A stretch of 64,000 bases of DNA from BRH-c54 sp965284565 (GCA_965284565.1 OZ260100.1:1054001-1118000), one strand, 5' to 3'; shown: positions 9,369 through 18,690, numbered from the stretch's first letter. Notes: generated by a model not told the origin, from the letters alone. Numbers and translations: made by a program.

Positions 9369-10925
9369 TCAATTTTTATTTAATTTTTTAGCTTCATATA
9401 CAAAATTCCTTACTCCTTTTATAAATAAATCTGAACTTTTAAAAATTACTTCATCTCCTTCAATAATTTTATCTGGAGTTTTGTATAATTCCTTTGTTTT
9501 TTTATTCTCTAAGTAAACATAGAAATTTTCAATAGTTGAATAATTAACTTCTTCTTTTTTAATATCAAAAGAGACACCACTACGAATAGGTTTTGAAGAA
9601 GAAGATGTTGTTGTTATTTTTAAAGGAGCTACGGTTCTTTTAATAAATATTCTATAGTCATAATCAGTTGGCAAATCATCTACAACTTCGTATTTATATG
9701 GATATTTTTCCATTTGTTTTTCAAAATACTCATTATATAATTTAAACCTTTTATGTTCATGTTCTTTCATACGCACAAACACAATTTTGGATGTACTCAA
9801 GTCTGTTGGCAATGTTTTTTGTTTAAATGTTAATTTGTGGTAACTCATAGAACCACTTTTATTAATCAAGCGTGTTTCTTTTTCCTCCAAATCAATAATT
9901 AACCCTTCTAATAAGGTAGGTTTTTTATTACCTTGTAGCGAAGCTAAAGGAGAACGTAAAAAGTTATAAGAATGTATAACCTTATCTTCACCTGTAATGA
10001 GGTAAGCTATATGAAAAAATTGACTAGATTGGATTCTGAGATAAACAAAGGAAGTATCCATACGGTCTCTTATTTCTTCAATTTCACTTGAAGGCACTAT
10101 TTTATAATCAGAATGTTTCCATTTTTTTAACACTTCTTCTATATCCTTTTCTCTTTCCTTATATTCCTCAGGTATTAAAAGTGTGTAACTTCCGCTTCTT
10201 TCTAAAAATGCAGCAGTATATCTTTCTGTGTATTCGCTTATATTATCTTGAGATTCTTCTGTTGAAAATACTGTTCCTAAACTTTTTTTACGTTTTGTTC
10301 CTTTTTCGTCAGTTGTAATAGCTGCATTCATTTCCTCGTGCATTTTTTCTATTGCCTTATCCGTATTTGGAGTTAATGCTATATAAATAAAATTTAACAT
10401 TAATCTCAAGTCATTTTTATTTACAAAATCATAATCATTTATATAAACCATTGTTAAAATACGTTCTTGGTTTGCTTCATCAAAATACCACAGTAAAACA
10501 TAACCTAATCCAAAATACTCTTTATAGCTTAAAAATAAAGATTGTTGTTTTTCTTCATTAGATAAGGTGGAAACATCTTTAGATGCTATTTCTATATTAA
10601 CTAATTGTTTTAAAGAAGACTCTTCAAAAGCCTTCAACCATAATTCATTATAGGTTTCATTTCTTTTTTCAACTGGAACTTTTTTAAACTTTTTATTTAA
10701 ATCATAATTATTATAAAGTGATTTTGGATGATACTCATCTATATTTAGTACTAACTTAGAATCAGTTATAAAACGAGAATAGTCATATTTTGAAGGACCT
10801 TCTGTCATTTGAGCCGCCAAATCCATTGGCTCTATTTTTTTTCCTTTTTTTTCAAAATAACCTTGACCATAAAAGCATGAAATGGAGAATGATAATGTAA
10901 TTAATAATACAATTTTTTTCATCAT
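9369..10925 (-). CDS. Exported protein of unknown function (518 aa)
   Basis: I do not recognise this family. The protein begins MMKKIVLLITLSFS and has a clear signal peptide of about 20 residues ending near CFYGQG, so it is exported. The rest is hydrophilic, Lys/Glu rich, with no repeats, no lipobox and no sorting domain at the C-terminus (ends KKLNKN). The region around residues 290-330 reads as alternating strands (TSFVYLRIQSSQFFHIAY) and the segment at about 430-460 contains a serine-rich stretch TTTSSSSKP, which may separate a small C-terminal domain of about 75 residues. It is 23 bases downstream of another exported unknown on the same strand, suggesting a two-gene unit, and it ends at a strong terminator. 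Confidence 0.8.
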   Translation of the reverse strand: MMKKIVLLITLSFSISCFYGQGYFEKKGKKIEPMDLAAQMTEGPSKYDYSRFITDSKLVLNIDEYHPKSLYNNYDLNKKFKKVPVEKRNETYNELWLKAFEESSLKQLVNIEIASKDVSTLSNEEKQQSLFLSYKEYFGLGYVLLWYFDEANQERILTMVYINDYDFVNKNDLRLMLNFIYIALTPNTDKAIEKMHEEMNAAITTDEKGTKRKKSLGTVFSTEESQDNISEYTERYTAAFLERSGSYTLLIPEEYKEREKDIEEVLKKWKHSDYKIVPSSEIEEIRDRMDTSFVYLRIQSSQFFHIAYLITGEDKVIHSYNFLRSPLASLQGNKKPTLLEGLIIDLEEKETRLINKSGSMSYHKLTFKQKTLPTDLSTSKIVFVRMKEHEHKRFKLYNEYFEKQMEKYPYKYEVVDDLPTDYDYRIFIKRTVAPLKITTTSSSSKPIRSGVSFDIKKEEVNYSTIENFYVYLENKKTKELYKTPDKIIEGDEVIFKSSDLFIKGVRNFVYEAKKLNKN

Positions 10926-10948
10926 AATTTGATTTATAAGGTTAACAT

Positions 10949-11638
10949 TTATTTGAAACTATCAAAGATTTCAGTCATTTCTTGTTCCATTTCGTCAAAA
11001 GTAACTGCTTTGTATTCAGAAGGGATTTCAAAAACTTTGTCTTTTACTTTTTCAAACGTTACTTTTTTTGCTTCAAAACGCATGCAAATATCGTATTTAT
11101 CGTATTGATATTCTAACATTACTCCATCTATTGGAGCAAATTGATTACACCAATTGGGGTTTTCTATATTAATATCTTTAGTGTAAAACACAGTAAAAGC
11201 ATCATTGGTTTCATTTTTTACCGTTACAATGGCTTTTTTACATACATAACCTAAAATTTCTTTGTATTCATCTACAAATTCTATCTGGTATTCAGGAAGA
11301 TTTTTAAGGGTATTAGGAATTTCTTCCCCTGTTAATCTCAACACATATTTTTTATTAATGAGTTTTACCAACTGAAAGAACTCATCTGTTGCTTGGTCGC
11401 ACACAAACTCTGTTTTAAAAGTTCCCATCCCAGCAGAAACGGTAGTAATATATTTGTTGTCTTTAAAATACATTTTCATCTCCTTAGGCATAAAATCCAA
11501 CATAAAATTAGTTTTATCCATTTTAGGATAAGTTACTTTGTACTCTATAATACCTTCGGATTTGTCTGAAACACTATCTTTACAAGAAGAAAGGAGAATT
11601 ACGCCAAAAAAAAGTAAATAAAAATGTATTTTATGCAT
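10949..11638 (-). CDS. Putative lipoprotein, GLPGLI/DUF4412-like
   Basis: A 229-residue lipoprotein: a short signal ends in the lipobox LLSSC with the lipidated Cys19. The mature protein starts IIEYKVTYPKMD and contains the sequence EILGYVCKKAIVTV followed by a TVFYTKDI segment. This order (a strand-rich start, then an 'ilGy-C-KKA' segment and a 'f-T.di' segment) resembles the GLPGLI and DUF4412 families of Bacteroidota, but the GLPGLI motif itself is not present. Function unknown; a surface or periplasmic protein is inferred. It precedes the 518-residue exported unknown by 23 bases. Confidence 0.75.
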   Translation of the reverse strand: MHKIHFYLLFFGVILLSSCKDSVSDKSEGIIEYKVTYPKMDKTNFMLDFMPKEMKMYFKDNKYITTVSAGMGTFKTEFVCDQATDEFFQLVKLINKKYVLRLTGEEIPNTLKNLPEYQIEFVDEYKEILGYVCKKAIVTVKNETNDAFTVFYTKDINIENPNWCNQFAPIDGVMLEYQYDKYDICMRFEAKKVTFEKVKDKVFEIPSEYKAVTFDEMEQEMTEIFDSFK

Positions 11639-11716
11639 GCTAAAAAAGCTGTGTATTTCTAATTTTTTCTTACCGAATAAAGATTAAAAAAAAGTATATT
11701 ATATAATTCGTAACAA

Positions 11717-11724
11717 CAAATATA
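11717..11724 (-). promoter_or_regulatory. Possible -7 box for the 10949-11638 lipoprotein gene
   Basis: TATATTTG on the minus strand matches TAnnTTTG but would give an untranslated leader of about 70 bases and has no clear -33 partner. Weak evidence in very A/T-rich DNA. Confidence 0.3.
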
Positions 11725-11837
11725 TCAATATTTTTGTTTCCTAATTGTTAAAGAGATTATTTTATACCTAAAACCCCTATAATTTATAAAATTTATACTT
11801 AGAAGTCGTAAGTAAAAATACTTAAAAAAATAATTAT

Positions 11838-12800
11838 ATGAAAGCCATTAAAATCATTAAAAACCGCTCTGATATTGGTGCCGGAACAAGAGGTTCTGAC
11901 ATGGGAATAGATGCTATTGAAATTGCAGCTATTAATGCCGGAAATGATTATTTTAACAATTATGATTATGTTGAAATTGAGAGTGAAAATGAAGTTGTTT
12001 ATGAAAAACAACAAACACCTTATGCTAAAAGAATTGGAAAAGTGCTTAAAGTTTGCAAACGTTTAAGCAAAACAGTTAAGGAAACTATTGCAGAAAACTA
12101 CTTTCCGTTAGTACTTTCTGGAGATCATTCTTCTGCGTTGGGTACTATTAGTGGATTAAAATGTGCTCATCCCGACAAACGTATTGGTGTTGTTTGGATT
12201 GATGCTCATGGTGATTTACATTCTCCATACACTACTCCATCAGGAAATATTCATGGAATGCCTTTAGCTGCAGCTTTGGCAGATGATAATTTAGACAGAA
12301 AAGTAAATGAAGTTAAGGAAGAAACTCATGATAATTGGGAAGGCATGAAAAATATTGGTGGTATTTCTCCAAAAGTACTACATGAAGATGTTGTGTTTTT
12401 TGGCGTGAGAGATACGGAAGAACCAGAAGAGTATTGTATGTCGAAAAATGGCATGAAAAACTACAAAGTAGAAGAAGTTAGGTTTAGAGGTTTGGAAGTA
12501 TGCGTTAAGGAGGCGTTGGAGAAACTTAAAAATTGCGATTATATTTATATTTCTTTTGATGTGGACTCTATGGATTGCGATTTAATATCTAAAGGAACAG
12601 GAACTCCTGTATCTAAAGGGTTTGATCAATATGAAGTGAAAAATATTATTAATGAGTTGATAGAAAGTAATAAGGTAATTTGTCTAGAAATAGTTGAAGT
12701 AAACCCTACCTTAGATAATAAAGGAAATGTAATGGCAGAAACTGCTTTTGAAGTGCTGAATGAGGTTACCAAAAATATTGAAGCTAAATTATCAATGTGA
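11838..12800 (+). CDS. Arginase/agmatinase/formiminoglutamase-family ureohydrolase
   Basis: A 320-residue dimanganese ureohydrolase. All six metal ligands of the family are in place: His97 in SGDHS, Asp122, His124 and Asp126 in DAHGDLH, and Asp241 and Asp243 in FDVDSMD. The substrate-binding HGMPLA segment follows at about 139-144. Length is close to 300-320 as in arginases. The most likely reaction is arginine to ornithine plus urea, but agmatinases and formiminoglutamases share these motifs and cannot be excluded. It is followed by argS on the same strand, so arginine use and charging sit together; the 126-base gap between them holds a repeat-like element. Confidence 0.88.
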   Translation: MKAIKIIKNRSDIGAGTRGSDMGIDAIEIAAINAGNDYFNNYDYVEIESENEVVYEKQQTPYAKRIGKVLKVCKRLSKTVKETIAENYFPLVLSGDHSSALGTISGLKCAHPDKRIGVVWIDAHGDLHSPYTTPSGNIHGMPLAAALADDNLDRKVNEVKEETHDNWEGMKNIGGISPKVLHEDVVFFGVRDTEEPEEYCMSKNGMKNYKVEEVRFRGLEVCVKEALEKLKNCDYIYISFDVDSMDCDLISKGTGTPVSKGFDQYEVKNIINELIESNKVICLEIVEVNPTLDNKGNVMAETAFEVLNEVTKNIEAKLSM

Positions 12801-12926
12801 GAATGTGAAAATTTGTGGATGTGTGAATTACAAAGTTCAACGAGAGGTTCTGCGAAAATCAGCGTTATCAGCGGGAAAAATGTGGGAATGCAAAAATTTG
12901 TACATTCGTGGCGAAAAAAACTAAAA
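12801..12926. repeat. Repeat-like intergenic element between the arginase gene and argS
   Basis: The gap contains a 9-base periodic stretch, TCTGCGAAA then ATCAGCGTT then ATCAGCGGG (about 12850-12876), and the phrase ATTCGTGGCG just before argS. Phrases of this kind are, from memory, scattered in intergenic DNA of many Bacteroidota. Its composition is richer in G/C than the flanks. An open reading frame crosses it in frame with argS, but this looks fortuitous. Confidence 0.5.
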
Positions 12927-14702
12927 ATGGAAGAATTAATTATACAAGCAGTAGTAAAAGGAATAGCATCAATTTATGGTGCTGAAGTAGGTGTAAATAG
13001 TATTCAACCTCAAAAAACCAGAAAAGAATTTGATGGCGATTTAACTGTGGTGGTTTTTCCGTTTACCAAAATAGCTAAAAAATCTCCTGAGCAAACTGCT
13101 GAAGATTTAGGCAAGTACTTAGTAGATAATGTTACTCAAATTACCGATTTTAATGTGGTGAAAGGCTTTTTAAACCTTAGCATTGCTCCTGAATATTGGC
13201 TAAGTGAACTCAATACTATTGCTCAAAATAAAACTTTCGGACAAGCAGCACCATCGGGTAAAACCTATATGGTAGAATATGCTTCACCAAACACTAATAA
13301 ACCCTTACATTTAGGGCATTTAAGAAACATTTTTTTAGGATACTCGGTTGCTGAAATTTTAAAAGCGAATGGACACGAAGTATTTAAAACTCAAATAATT
13401 AATGATAGAGGAATTCACATCTGTAAAAGCATGCTGGCATGGCAAATGTTTGGAAGTGGAGAAACTCCACAAAGTTCAGGAATAAAAGGTGACCATTTAG
13501 TAGGAAAATATTATGTTGAGTTTGATAAGGCTTATAAAAAAGAAATTCAACAGTTAATTGACAAAGGAACTGATAAAGAGTCTGCTGAAAAAGAAGCTCC
13601 TATATTTAAAGCCGCTCAAGAAATGCTGCTTAAATGGGAAAATGGAGATAAAAAAGTAGTAGATTTATGGAAAAAAATGAATGGCTGGGTATATGAAGGT
13701 TTTGATGTTACCTACCAAACCATGTGCGTTGATTTTGATGAAATTTATTATGAATCTGACACCTATATTTTAGGTAAAGATGTGGTAGAAAAAGGTTTAG
13801 TAGAAGGGCATTTTTACAAAAAAGAAGATGGCTCTATTTGGTGCGATTTAAGTGCCGAAAAAATGGATGACAAGCTTTTGTTAAGAGCTGACGGAACTTC
13901 TGTTTACATGACTCAAGATATTGGAACAGCTATAGAACGTTATAAAAATCATCCTAACTTAAATGGTATCATTTATACGGTTGGAAACGAACAAAACCAT
14001 CATTTTAAGGTATTGTTTGCCATCCTAAAAAAATTAGGATATCAATGGGCAGATGAGTGTCATCATTTATCTTATGGGATGATAGAATTACCTGATGGCA
14101 AAATGAAATCTAGAGAAGGAACGGTTGTGGATGCTGATGATTTAATGGCAGAAATTGTAAATGATGCCAAATTAATGACTCAAGAACGTGGACATTTAGA
14201 TGGATTAAGCAATGCTGAAAAAGACGAACTATATACTCAGATTGGTTTAGGTGGATTAAAATATTACTTGCTTAAAGTAGATGCTAAAAAAGGCATGGTG
14301 TTTAATCCAGAAGAATCTATAGATTTGAATGGTAATACTGCTCCTTTTATACAATATGCTCATGCCAGAATACAATCGTTATTGAGAAAAGCAAAAGAAT
14401 TAAATTATAGTACTTCGTACACCAATGCCGAACTAAACGAAGAAGAAATTACCTTAATAAAGTTATTGAAAGACTTTCCAACCACCTTAAAAGAGGCTGG
14501 TGAAAATATTAGTCCAGCAACATTAAGTAATTATATTTATGAGTTGGTAAAGACCTTCAATCACTTCTATCAGAATGTGCCTATTTTACGTGAAGAAGAC
14601 AAGGACAAATTAGCCATGAGGTTAGTACTATCACAAAATGTAGCTAAAGTAATTGCTTCAGGCATGAAATTGCTTGGAATAGGCGTTCCTAACAAAATGT
14701 AA
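12927..14702 (+). CDS. argS: Arginyl-tRNA synthetase
   Basis: Class I aminoacyl-tRNA synthetase that charges tRNA-Arg. Starting at the ATG at 12927 it has 591 residues, the usual length. The HIGH-type motif is HLGHLRN at residues 128-134, preceded by the family phrase EYASPNTNKP. A KMSKS-like loop is read as GKMKSREGTVV. The C-terminal anticodon-binding domain (DALR) starts near residue 470 with QYAHARIQSLLRKA. The frame is open 38 codons upstream to 12813 through a repeat-like element; those residues match nothing in ArgS, so I start at 12927, which has an A-rich tract before it. Confidence 0.95.
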   Translation: MEELIIQAVVKGIASIYGAEVGVNSIQPQKTRKEFDGDLTVVVFPFTKIAKKSPEQTAEDLGKYLVDNVTQITDFNVVKGFLNLSIAPEYWLSELNTIAQNKTFGQAAPSGKTYMVEYASPNTNKPLHLGHLRNIFLGYSVAEILKANGHEVFKTQIINDRGIHICKSMLAWQMFGSGETPQSSGIKGDHLVGKYYVEFDKAYKKEIQQLIDKGTDKESAEKEAPIFKAAQEMLLKWENGDKKVVDLWKKMNGWVYEGFDVTYQTMCVDFDEIYYESDTYILGKDVVEKGLVEGHFYKKEDGSIWCDLSAEKMDDKLLLRADGTSVYMTQDIGTAIERYKNHPNLNGIIYTVGNEQNHHFKVLFAILKKLGYQWADECHHLSYGMIELPDGKMKSREGTVVDADDLMAEIVNDAKLMTQERGHLDGLSNAEKDELYTQIGLGGLKYYLLKVDAKKGMVFNPEESIDLNGNTAPFIQYAHARIQSLLRKAKELNYSTSYTNAELNEEEITLIKLLKDFPTTLKEAGENISPATLSNYIYELVKTFNHFYQNVPILREEDKDKLAMRLVLSQNVAKVIASGMKLLGIGVPNKM

Positions 14703-14722
14703 GTAAAGTTTTTTAGTTGATT

Positions 14723-16003
14723 TTAAGCCAACACGTTTTCTCTGTAAATAGTTTGAGTTCTATCCGGACCAACCGAAACAATGGTTATTGGCACGTTTAG
14801 TTCTTGCTCTAAATACTCAATATAAGCTGTTAATTCTTGTGGAACATCATTTATTGAGGCTAACTTAGTCAAGTCTTTTTTCCAGCCTTTTAATGCTGTG
14901 TAAACAGGTTTTACTTCTTTAGAAACAATATCATAAGGCATGTAATCTATTTTCTCTCCATCAATTTCGTAATGCGTACAAACTTTAATGGTATCAAACT
15001 CACTTAAAACATCTGCTTTCATCATAATTAATTCGGTAACCCCATTAATCATAATTGCATATTTTAAAGCAGGTAAGTCAACCCAGCCGCATCTTCTCGG
15101 TCTTCCGGTTGTTGAGCCAAATTCATTTCCAGCTTTTCTAATACTTTCACCTACTTCATCGTGAAGTTCTGTAGGGAAAGGACCACTACCTACTCTTGTG
15201 CAATAAGCTTTAAAAATTCCAAAAACGCTACCTACTTTATTTGGTGCAATACCTAAGCCTGTACAAGTTCCTGCGGTAGTTGTGTTTGATGAGGTTACAA
15301 AAGGGTATGAACCAAAATCAATATCTAGCATTGTTCCTTGAGCACCTTCAGCTAAAATAGATTTGTTATCATTAATAGCATTGTTTAAGAAATGTTCGCT
15401 ATCTATAACTGTTAGGTTTTTAATAGTTTCAATTCCTTTAAAAAAGTCTTCTTCCAAAGCATTTAAATCATATCCGTAATCGTAAAATTTCAAAAGATCT
15501 TTATGCTTAGCTACTAATTGGTCGTATTTTTCTTTAAAATCTCCTTCAAAAATATCGCCTACTCTTAATCCGTTTCTGCCCGTCTTATCCATGTAAGTTG
15601 GACCAATTCCTTTCAATGTAGAACCTATTTTCTCTTTACCTTTTGCTGCTTCAGAAGCGGCATCTAGCAAACGATGTGTTGGAAGAATTAAGTGTGCTTT
15701 TTTAGATACGAATAGTTGTTTATTCATGTCAACACCCATTTTAATAAGGGCATCAATTTCTCTTTTTAAAATTACAGGATCTATTACAACTCCATTACCA
15801 ACAATGTTGTTTACCCCTTTATGAAAAATTCCTGATGGAATGGTATGTAAAACGTGTTTAATACCATCAAACTCTAAGGTATGACCAGCATTTGGACCAC
15901 CTTGAAAACGAGCAATTACATCATATTTTGGTGTTAATACATCTACAATTTTACCTTTACCTTCGTCTCCCCATTGGAGTCCTAACAATACATCTACTTT
16001 CAT
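14723..16003 (-). CDS. purA: Adenylosuccinate synthetase
   Basis: A 426-residue GTP-dependent enzyme that joins aspartate to IMP on the way to AMP. The N-terminal loop is WGDEGKGK (residues 11-18), with the catalytic Asp13; the catalytic His41 is in NAGHT. Further family signatures include QGTMLDIDFGSYPFVTSSN and GRPRRCGWVD. The length is normal. It is convergent with argS (20 bases between stops). The STAS/Fur pair lies 110 bases upstream in the same direction; a shared transcript is possible but not shown. Confidence 0.97.
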   Translation of the reverse strand: MKVDVLLGLQWGDEGKGKIVDVLTPKYDVIARFQGGPNAGHTLEFDGIKHVLHTIPSGIFHKGVNNIVGNGVVIDPVILKREIDALIKMGVDMNKQLFVSKKAHLILPTHRLLDAASEAAKGKEKIGSTLKGIGPTYMDKTGRNGLRVGDIFEGDFKEKYDQLVAKHKDLLKFYDYGYDLNALEEDFFKGIETIKNLTVIDSEHFLNNAINDNKSILAEGAQGTMLDIDFGSYPFVTSSNTTTAGTCTGLGIAPNKVGSVFGIFKAYCTRVGSGPFPTELHDEVGESIRKAGNEFGSTTGRPRRCGWVDLPALKYAIMINGVTELIMMKADVLSEFDTIKVCTHYEIDGEKIDYMPYDIVSKEVKPVYTALKGWKKDLTKLASINDVPQELTAYIEYLEQELNVPITIVSVGPDRTQTIYRENVLA

Positions 16004-16113
16004 GTGTTTATTTTTATTGCTTTTTATCTGTTACATGTAACTCTCTTTATAATCATTCTCTTGTGTGAGAAATTTTTACTCATGATCGTTTCATCTATAT
16101 TTTATATTGAATA

Positions 16114-16479
16114 TTAATTTATTGGTTGTTTTATTTTAAGAATAGTTTCTTTTGCTTCTTTAATGTTTTCGGCAATGTTAAACACATTGTTCAGTTTAGT
16201 AATAACTAATAATTGGTTTATTTTTTTCGGAATATTTACTATAAACACTTCTCCATTTCTGTTTCTTGTTTGTGTAAGAATTGAGATGAAAACACCTAAA
16301 CCTGAACTGTTCATATAGTCCATTTTAGATAAATCTAAAATAATAAAATTTAAGCCTTCGTTATAATAAAAATCTAATTCTGAAAGTAATTCTTCGGCTT
16401 GTTGTTTATTATTTAAACTACCCGAAAGCGAGATAAGAAGTAACTCTTGTTCTTTTTTTATTTCAAAGGAAAAGTTCAT
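16114..16479 (-). CDS. STAS-domain anti-sigma factor antagonist
   Basis: A 121-residue single STAS domain, the type that acts in partner-switching networks as an anti-anti-sigma factor or in chemotaxis-like regulation. The phosphorylatable Ser position is in NSSGLGVF, with Ser58 and Ser59 as candidates; the preceding strand IILDLSKMDYM is typical. Its ATG overlaps the stop of the Fur-like gene (ATGA), so translation is coupled. No anti-sigma kinase lies in the window, but two SpoIIE-type phosphatases that could dephosphorylate such a protein are at 33151 and 38380; that link is inference. Confidence 0.88.
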   Translation of the reverse strand: MNFSFEIKKEQELLLISLSGSLNNKQQAEELLSELDFYYNEGLNFIILDLSKMDYMNSSGLGVFISILTQTRNRNGEVFIVNIPKKINQLLVITKLNNVFNIAENIKEAKETILKIKQPIN

Positions 16480-16919
16480 TTTTTTTCGTTTTTAACTCCA
16501 TAAAAATTAAGTGAATGGTGTAAAATCTTTACATCAAACATTTCTTGAAGTGTGTTTTTAATAGTTTGAATTCTTGGGTCGCAAAACTCTATTACTTCGC
16601 CATTGCTTAAAATAATATGGTCGTGTTGTTTAGAGCCATGAGATTTTTCATATTGAGCAATATTATTGCCAAATTGGTGCTTTCTAACCAAGTTAGCAGC
16701 CAACAATAATTCTATAGTGTTATAAAGCGTAGCTCTACTAACTCTGTACTTTTTATTTTTCATAGAAAGATATAACTCTTCCACATCAAAATGATCATCG
16801 TTTGCGTAAATTTCTTGGAGTATGGCGAAACGCTCCGGAGTTTTTCTATGCTTGTGTTCCTCCAGGTAATTGGTGAATATTTCTTTTACTTTTTGTTGAG
16901 TTTCTTCAGTTAAGCTCAT
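16476..16919 (-). CDS. Fur-family transcriptional regulator
   Basis: A 147-residue metal-responsive repressor of the Fur superfamily. The winged-helix region includes HRKTPERFAILQEIY and, in the recognition helix, KYRVSRATLYNTIELLL (residues 20-70). The regulatory half has HDHIIL and an IEFCDPRI segment, providing His and one Cys but no paired CxxC structural zinc site that I can see. Whether it senses iron, zinc or peroxide cannot be told. The stop overlaps the STAS start by four bases, an unusual partner for Fur. Confidence 0.88.
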   Translation of the reverse strand: MSLTEETQQKVKEIFTNYLEEHKHRKTPERFAILQEIYANDDHFDVEELYLSMKNKKYRVSRATLYNTIELLLAANLVRKHQFGNNIAQYEKSHGSKQHDHIILSNGEVIEFCDPRIQTIKNTLQEMFDVKILHHSLNFYGVKNEKK

Positions 16920-17046
16920 AACAAATTATTAAGTAGTAAAATTAACTAATTTAACTTATTCTTAAAGCAAAATATGTTGAAAGATATTAAGAATTGATAA
17001 GTTTCGTTTAAAACTTCCTACTTTAGTGGTACAAATTAATAGAAAC

Positions 17047-17439
17047 ATGAACGGAACAATTCATCACATAGAAATTTATGTGTCAGATTTAGAAAAAACG
17101 AAGCTTTTTTGGGAGTGGTTGTTAACTTCAAAATTTTCTTATACAAAATTTCAGGAATGGCAACATGGCGTAAGTTTTAAGCTTAAAGATACGTATATTG
17201 TTTTTGTTCAAACAGAAGATAATTATATAGATATTGCTTATCATAGAAAAAGAACAGGATTAAATCACTTGGCTTTTCATTGCGATTCAAAAGCATTTGT
17301 AGATAAGTTAACAGCAGAACTGAAAGAAAAAGATGTTACTATTCTGTATGCTGATAAACACCCTCATGCAGAAGATTATTATGCTGTGTTTTTTGAAGAT
17401 CCGGATAGGATTAAAGTTGAAGTTGTTTGTTCAAGGTAA
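17047..17439 (+). CDS. VOC (glyoxalase/bleomycin resistance) superfamily protein
   Basis: A protein of about 130 residues with one VOC fold, containing the paired beta-alpha-beta-beta-beta modules. It begins at IHHIEIYVSDLEK, with the first metal-ligand His, and has LNHLAFHC (residues around 80-87) and a C-terminal FFEDPDRIKVEVV with the matching Glu. Length fits a single-subunit member that dimerises. Substrate unknown. The frame extends seven codons further to a GTG at 17026, but the ATG at 17047 gives the standard N-terminus, so I use it. It converges on the M23 gene with six bases between stops. Confidence 0.85.
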   Translation: MNGTIHHIEIYVSDLEKTKLFWEWLLTSKFSYTKFQEWQHGVSFKLKDTYIVFVQTEDNYIDIAYHRKRTGLNHLAFHCDSKAFVDKLTAELKEKDVTILYADKHPHAEDYYAVFFEDPDRIKVEVVCSR

Positions 17440-17445
17440 TTTATC

Positions 17446-18687
17446 TCAGCTAACTAAATCTTTTTTAACCAATTTTTGGTTTAGACTATCTTTAAGTTGA
17501 GTAAATTTTTGCAGATATTCTTTTTTAACCGGGTCGGCTGGTGGTGTTTCTTCTTTTAAATGATTTACCTGGCTACCATGTTTCCAAAATCTATAACATA
17601 CGTGAGGCCCTGTTGCTAAACCTGTACTACCAACATAACCAATAACATCACCTTGTTTAACTCTTTGTCCGGTTTTAGCATTTCTTTTACTCATGTGTAA
17701 GTACTGCGTGGTATAAGTACTATTGTGTTTAATTTTCACATAATTGCCATTATACTTTTTATAAGCAGACTCTACAACTACACCATCGCCTGTTGCTAAA
17801 ATAGGAGTTCCTGTTGGAGCAGCATAATCTGTTCCTAAGTGTGGTTTGTTAACTTTTTGTACAGGGTGAAATCTTCTCATAGTAAAACCTGAAGTTAATC
17901 TACCGTACTCTAATGGAGATTTTAAAAAGGCTCTTTTTAAACTATTTCCTTCAGCATCAAAATAATTGGTGATGCCATCTTGTTCAAATCGGTAAGCGTA
18001 ATAATCTCTTCCATAATGATTAAAATTAGCTGCCAATACTTTTCCTATCCCAATAAATTTATCATCTACATAACGTTCTTCATACACCACATTAAAATGA
18101 TCTCCTTTTTGTATGCTGTAAAAATCTATTGTCCATGCGTAAACATTTGCCATCTCTATGGCTAAAATAGGACTTGCTTCCTGTTCTACTAATGTTTGGT
18201 ATAAGGAAGAGTTGATAGTGCCTTCAATTTGTTTTATTTTAGTGGTAACTTCTTTTTGTCCTCTATAAATTGAAATAGAATCTCGCATATCAAAAACAAC
18301 ATATTCTGTTTCGTTGGGTTCGTAAATAAAACATTGAGCTTTACCTAATGAATCTTTACTGCAAAGTATGGTGTATTTTTTACCAGAGGCAATCTTTCTT
18401 ACATCAAAAATATCTTTTGACATTTTTGCCAACATATCAATGTCTGTATAAGGAATATGATATTTTAGAAGAATATTGGCTAAAAATTGGTTGGGTTGGA
18501 TGACATCTTTATAAACAGCAAACGAATCTATTTCAAAACCATACTCAACAACAGGTTCTTGTTTTTCTTCTTCAATAATTTGTGCTATTTCTTCTTCATC
18601 AATATTGCTTTTATTTCCTTGATATTGAGTAAAAAAGAGGCCAACAGCAGCTAAAACTATAATAAGTATAGGTAGAAATTTCTTCAT
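17446..18687 (-). CDS. M23-family metallopeptidase (LytM domain), inner-membrane anchored
   Basis: A 413-residue envelope protein with an N-terminal hydrophobic anchor or signal (residues 4-20), a central region of unknown fold, and a C-terminal LytM/M23 peptidase domain (about 265-390). The zinc ligands are all present: His283 and Asp287 in HLGTD, and the HxH-type pair His331 in YLHM and His362 in GPHV. Active ligands suggest it cuts peptidoglycan peptide cross-links or regulates amidases. The middle segment reads like the OapA/LysM-like family often seen in Bacteroidota, not confirmed. It is convergent with the VOC gene; a promoter overlapping a hairpin sits immediately before the ATG. Confidence 0.9.
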   Translation of the reverse strand: MKKFLPILIIVLAAVGLFFTQYQGNKSNIDEEEIAQIIEEEKQEPVVEYGFEIDSFAVYKDVIQPNQFLANILLKYHIPYTDIDMLAKMSKDIFDVRKIASGKKYTILCSKDSLGKAQCFIYEPNETEYVVFDMRDSISIYRGQKEVTTKIKQIEGTINSSLYQTLVEQEASPILAIEMANVYAWTIDFYSIQKGDHFNVVYEERYVDDKFIGIGKVLAANFNHYGRDYYAYRFEQDGITNYFDAEGNSLKRAFLKSPLEYGRLTSGFTMRRFHPVQKVNKPHLGTDYAAPTGTPILATGDGVVVESAYKKYNGNYVKIKHNSTYTTQYLHMSKRNAKTGQRVKQGDVIGYVGSTGLATGPHVCYRFWKHGSQVNHLKEETPPADPVKKEYLQKFTQLKDSLNQKLVKKDLVS

Positions 18688-18690
18688 AAT

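Noticed and set aside
14702..14723. Terminator between argS and purA
   Set aside because: The 20-base gap is too short to form a stem and no hairpin is visible within it.
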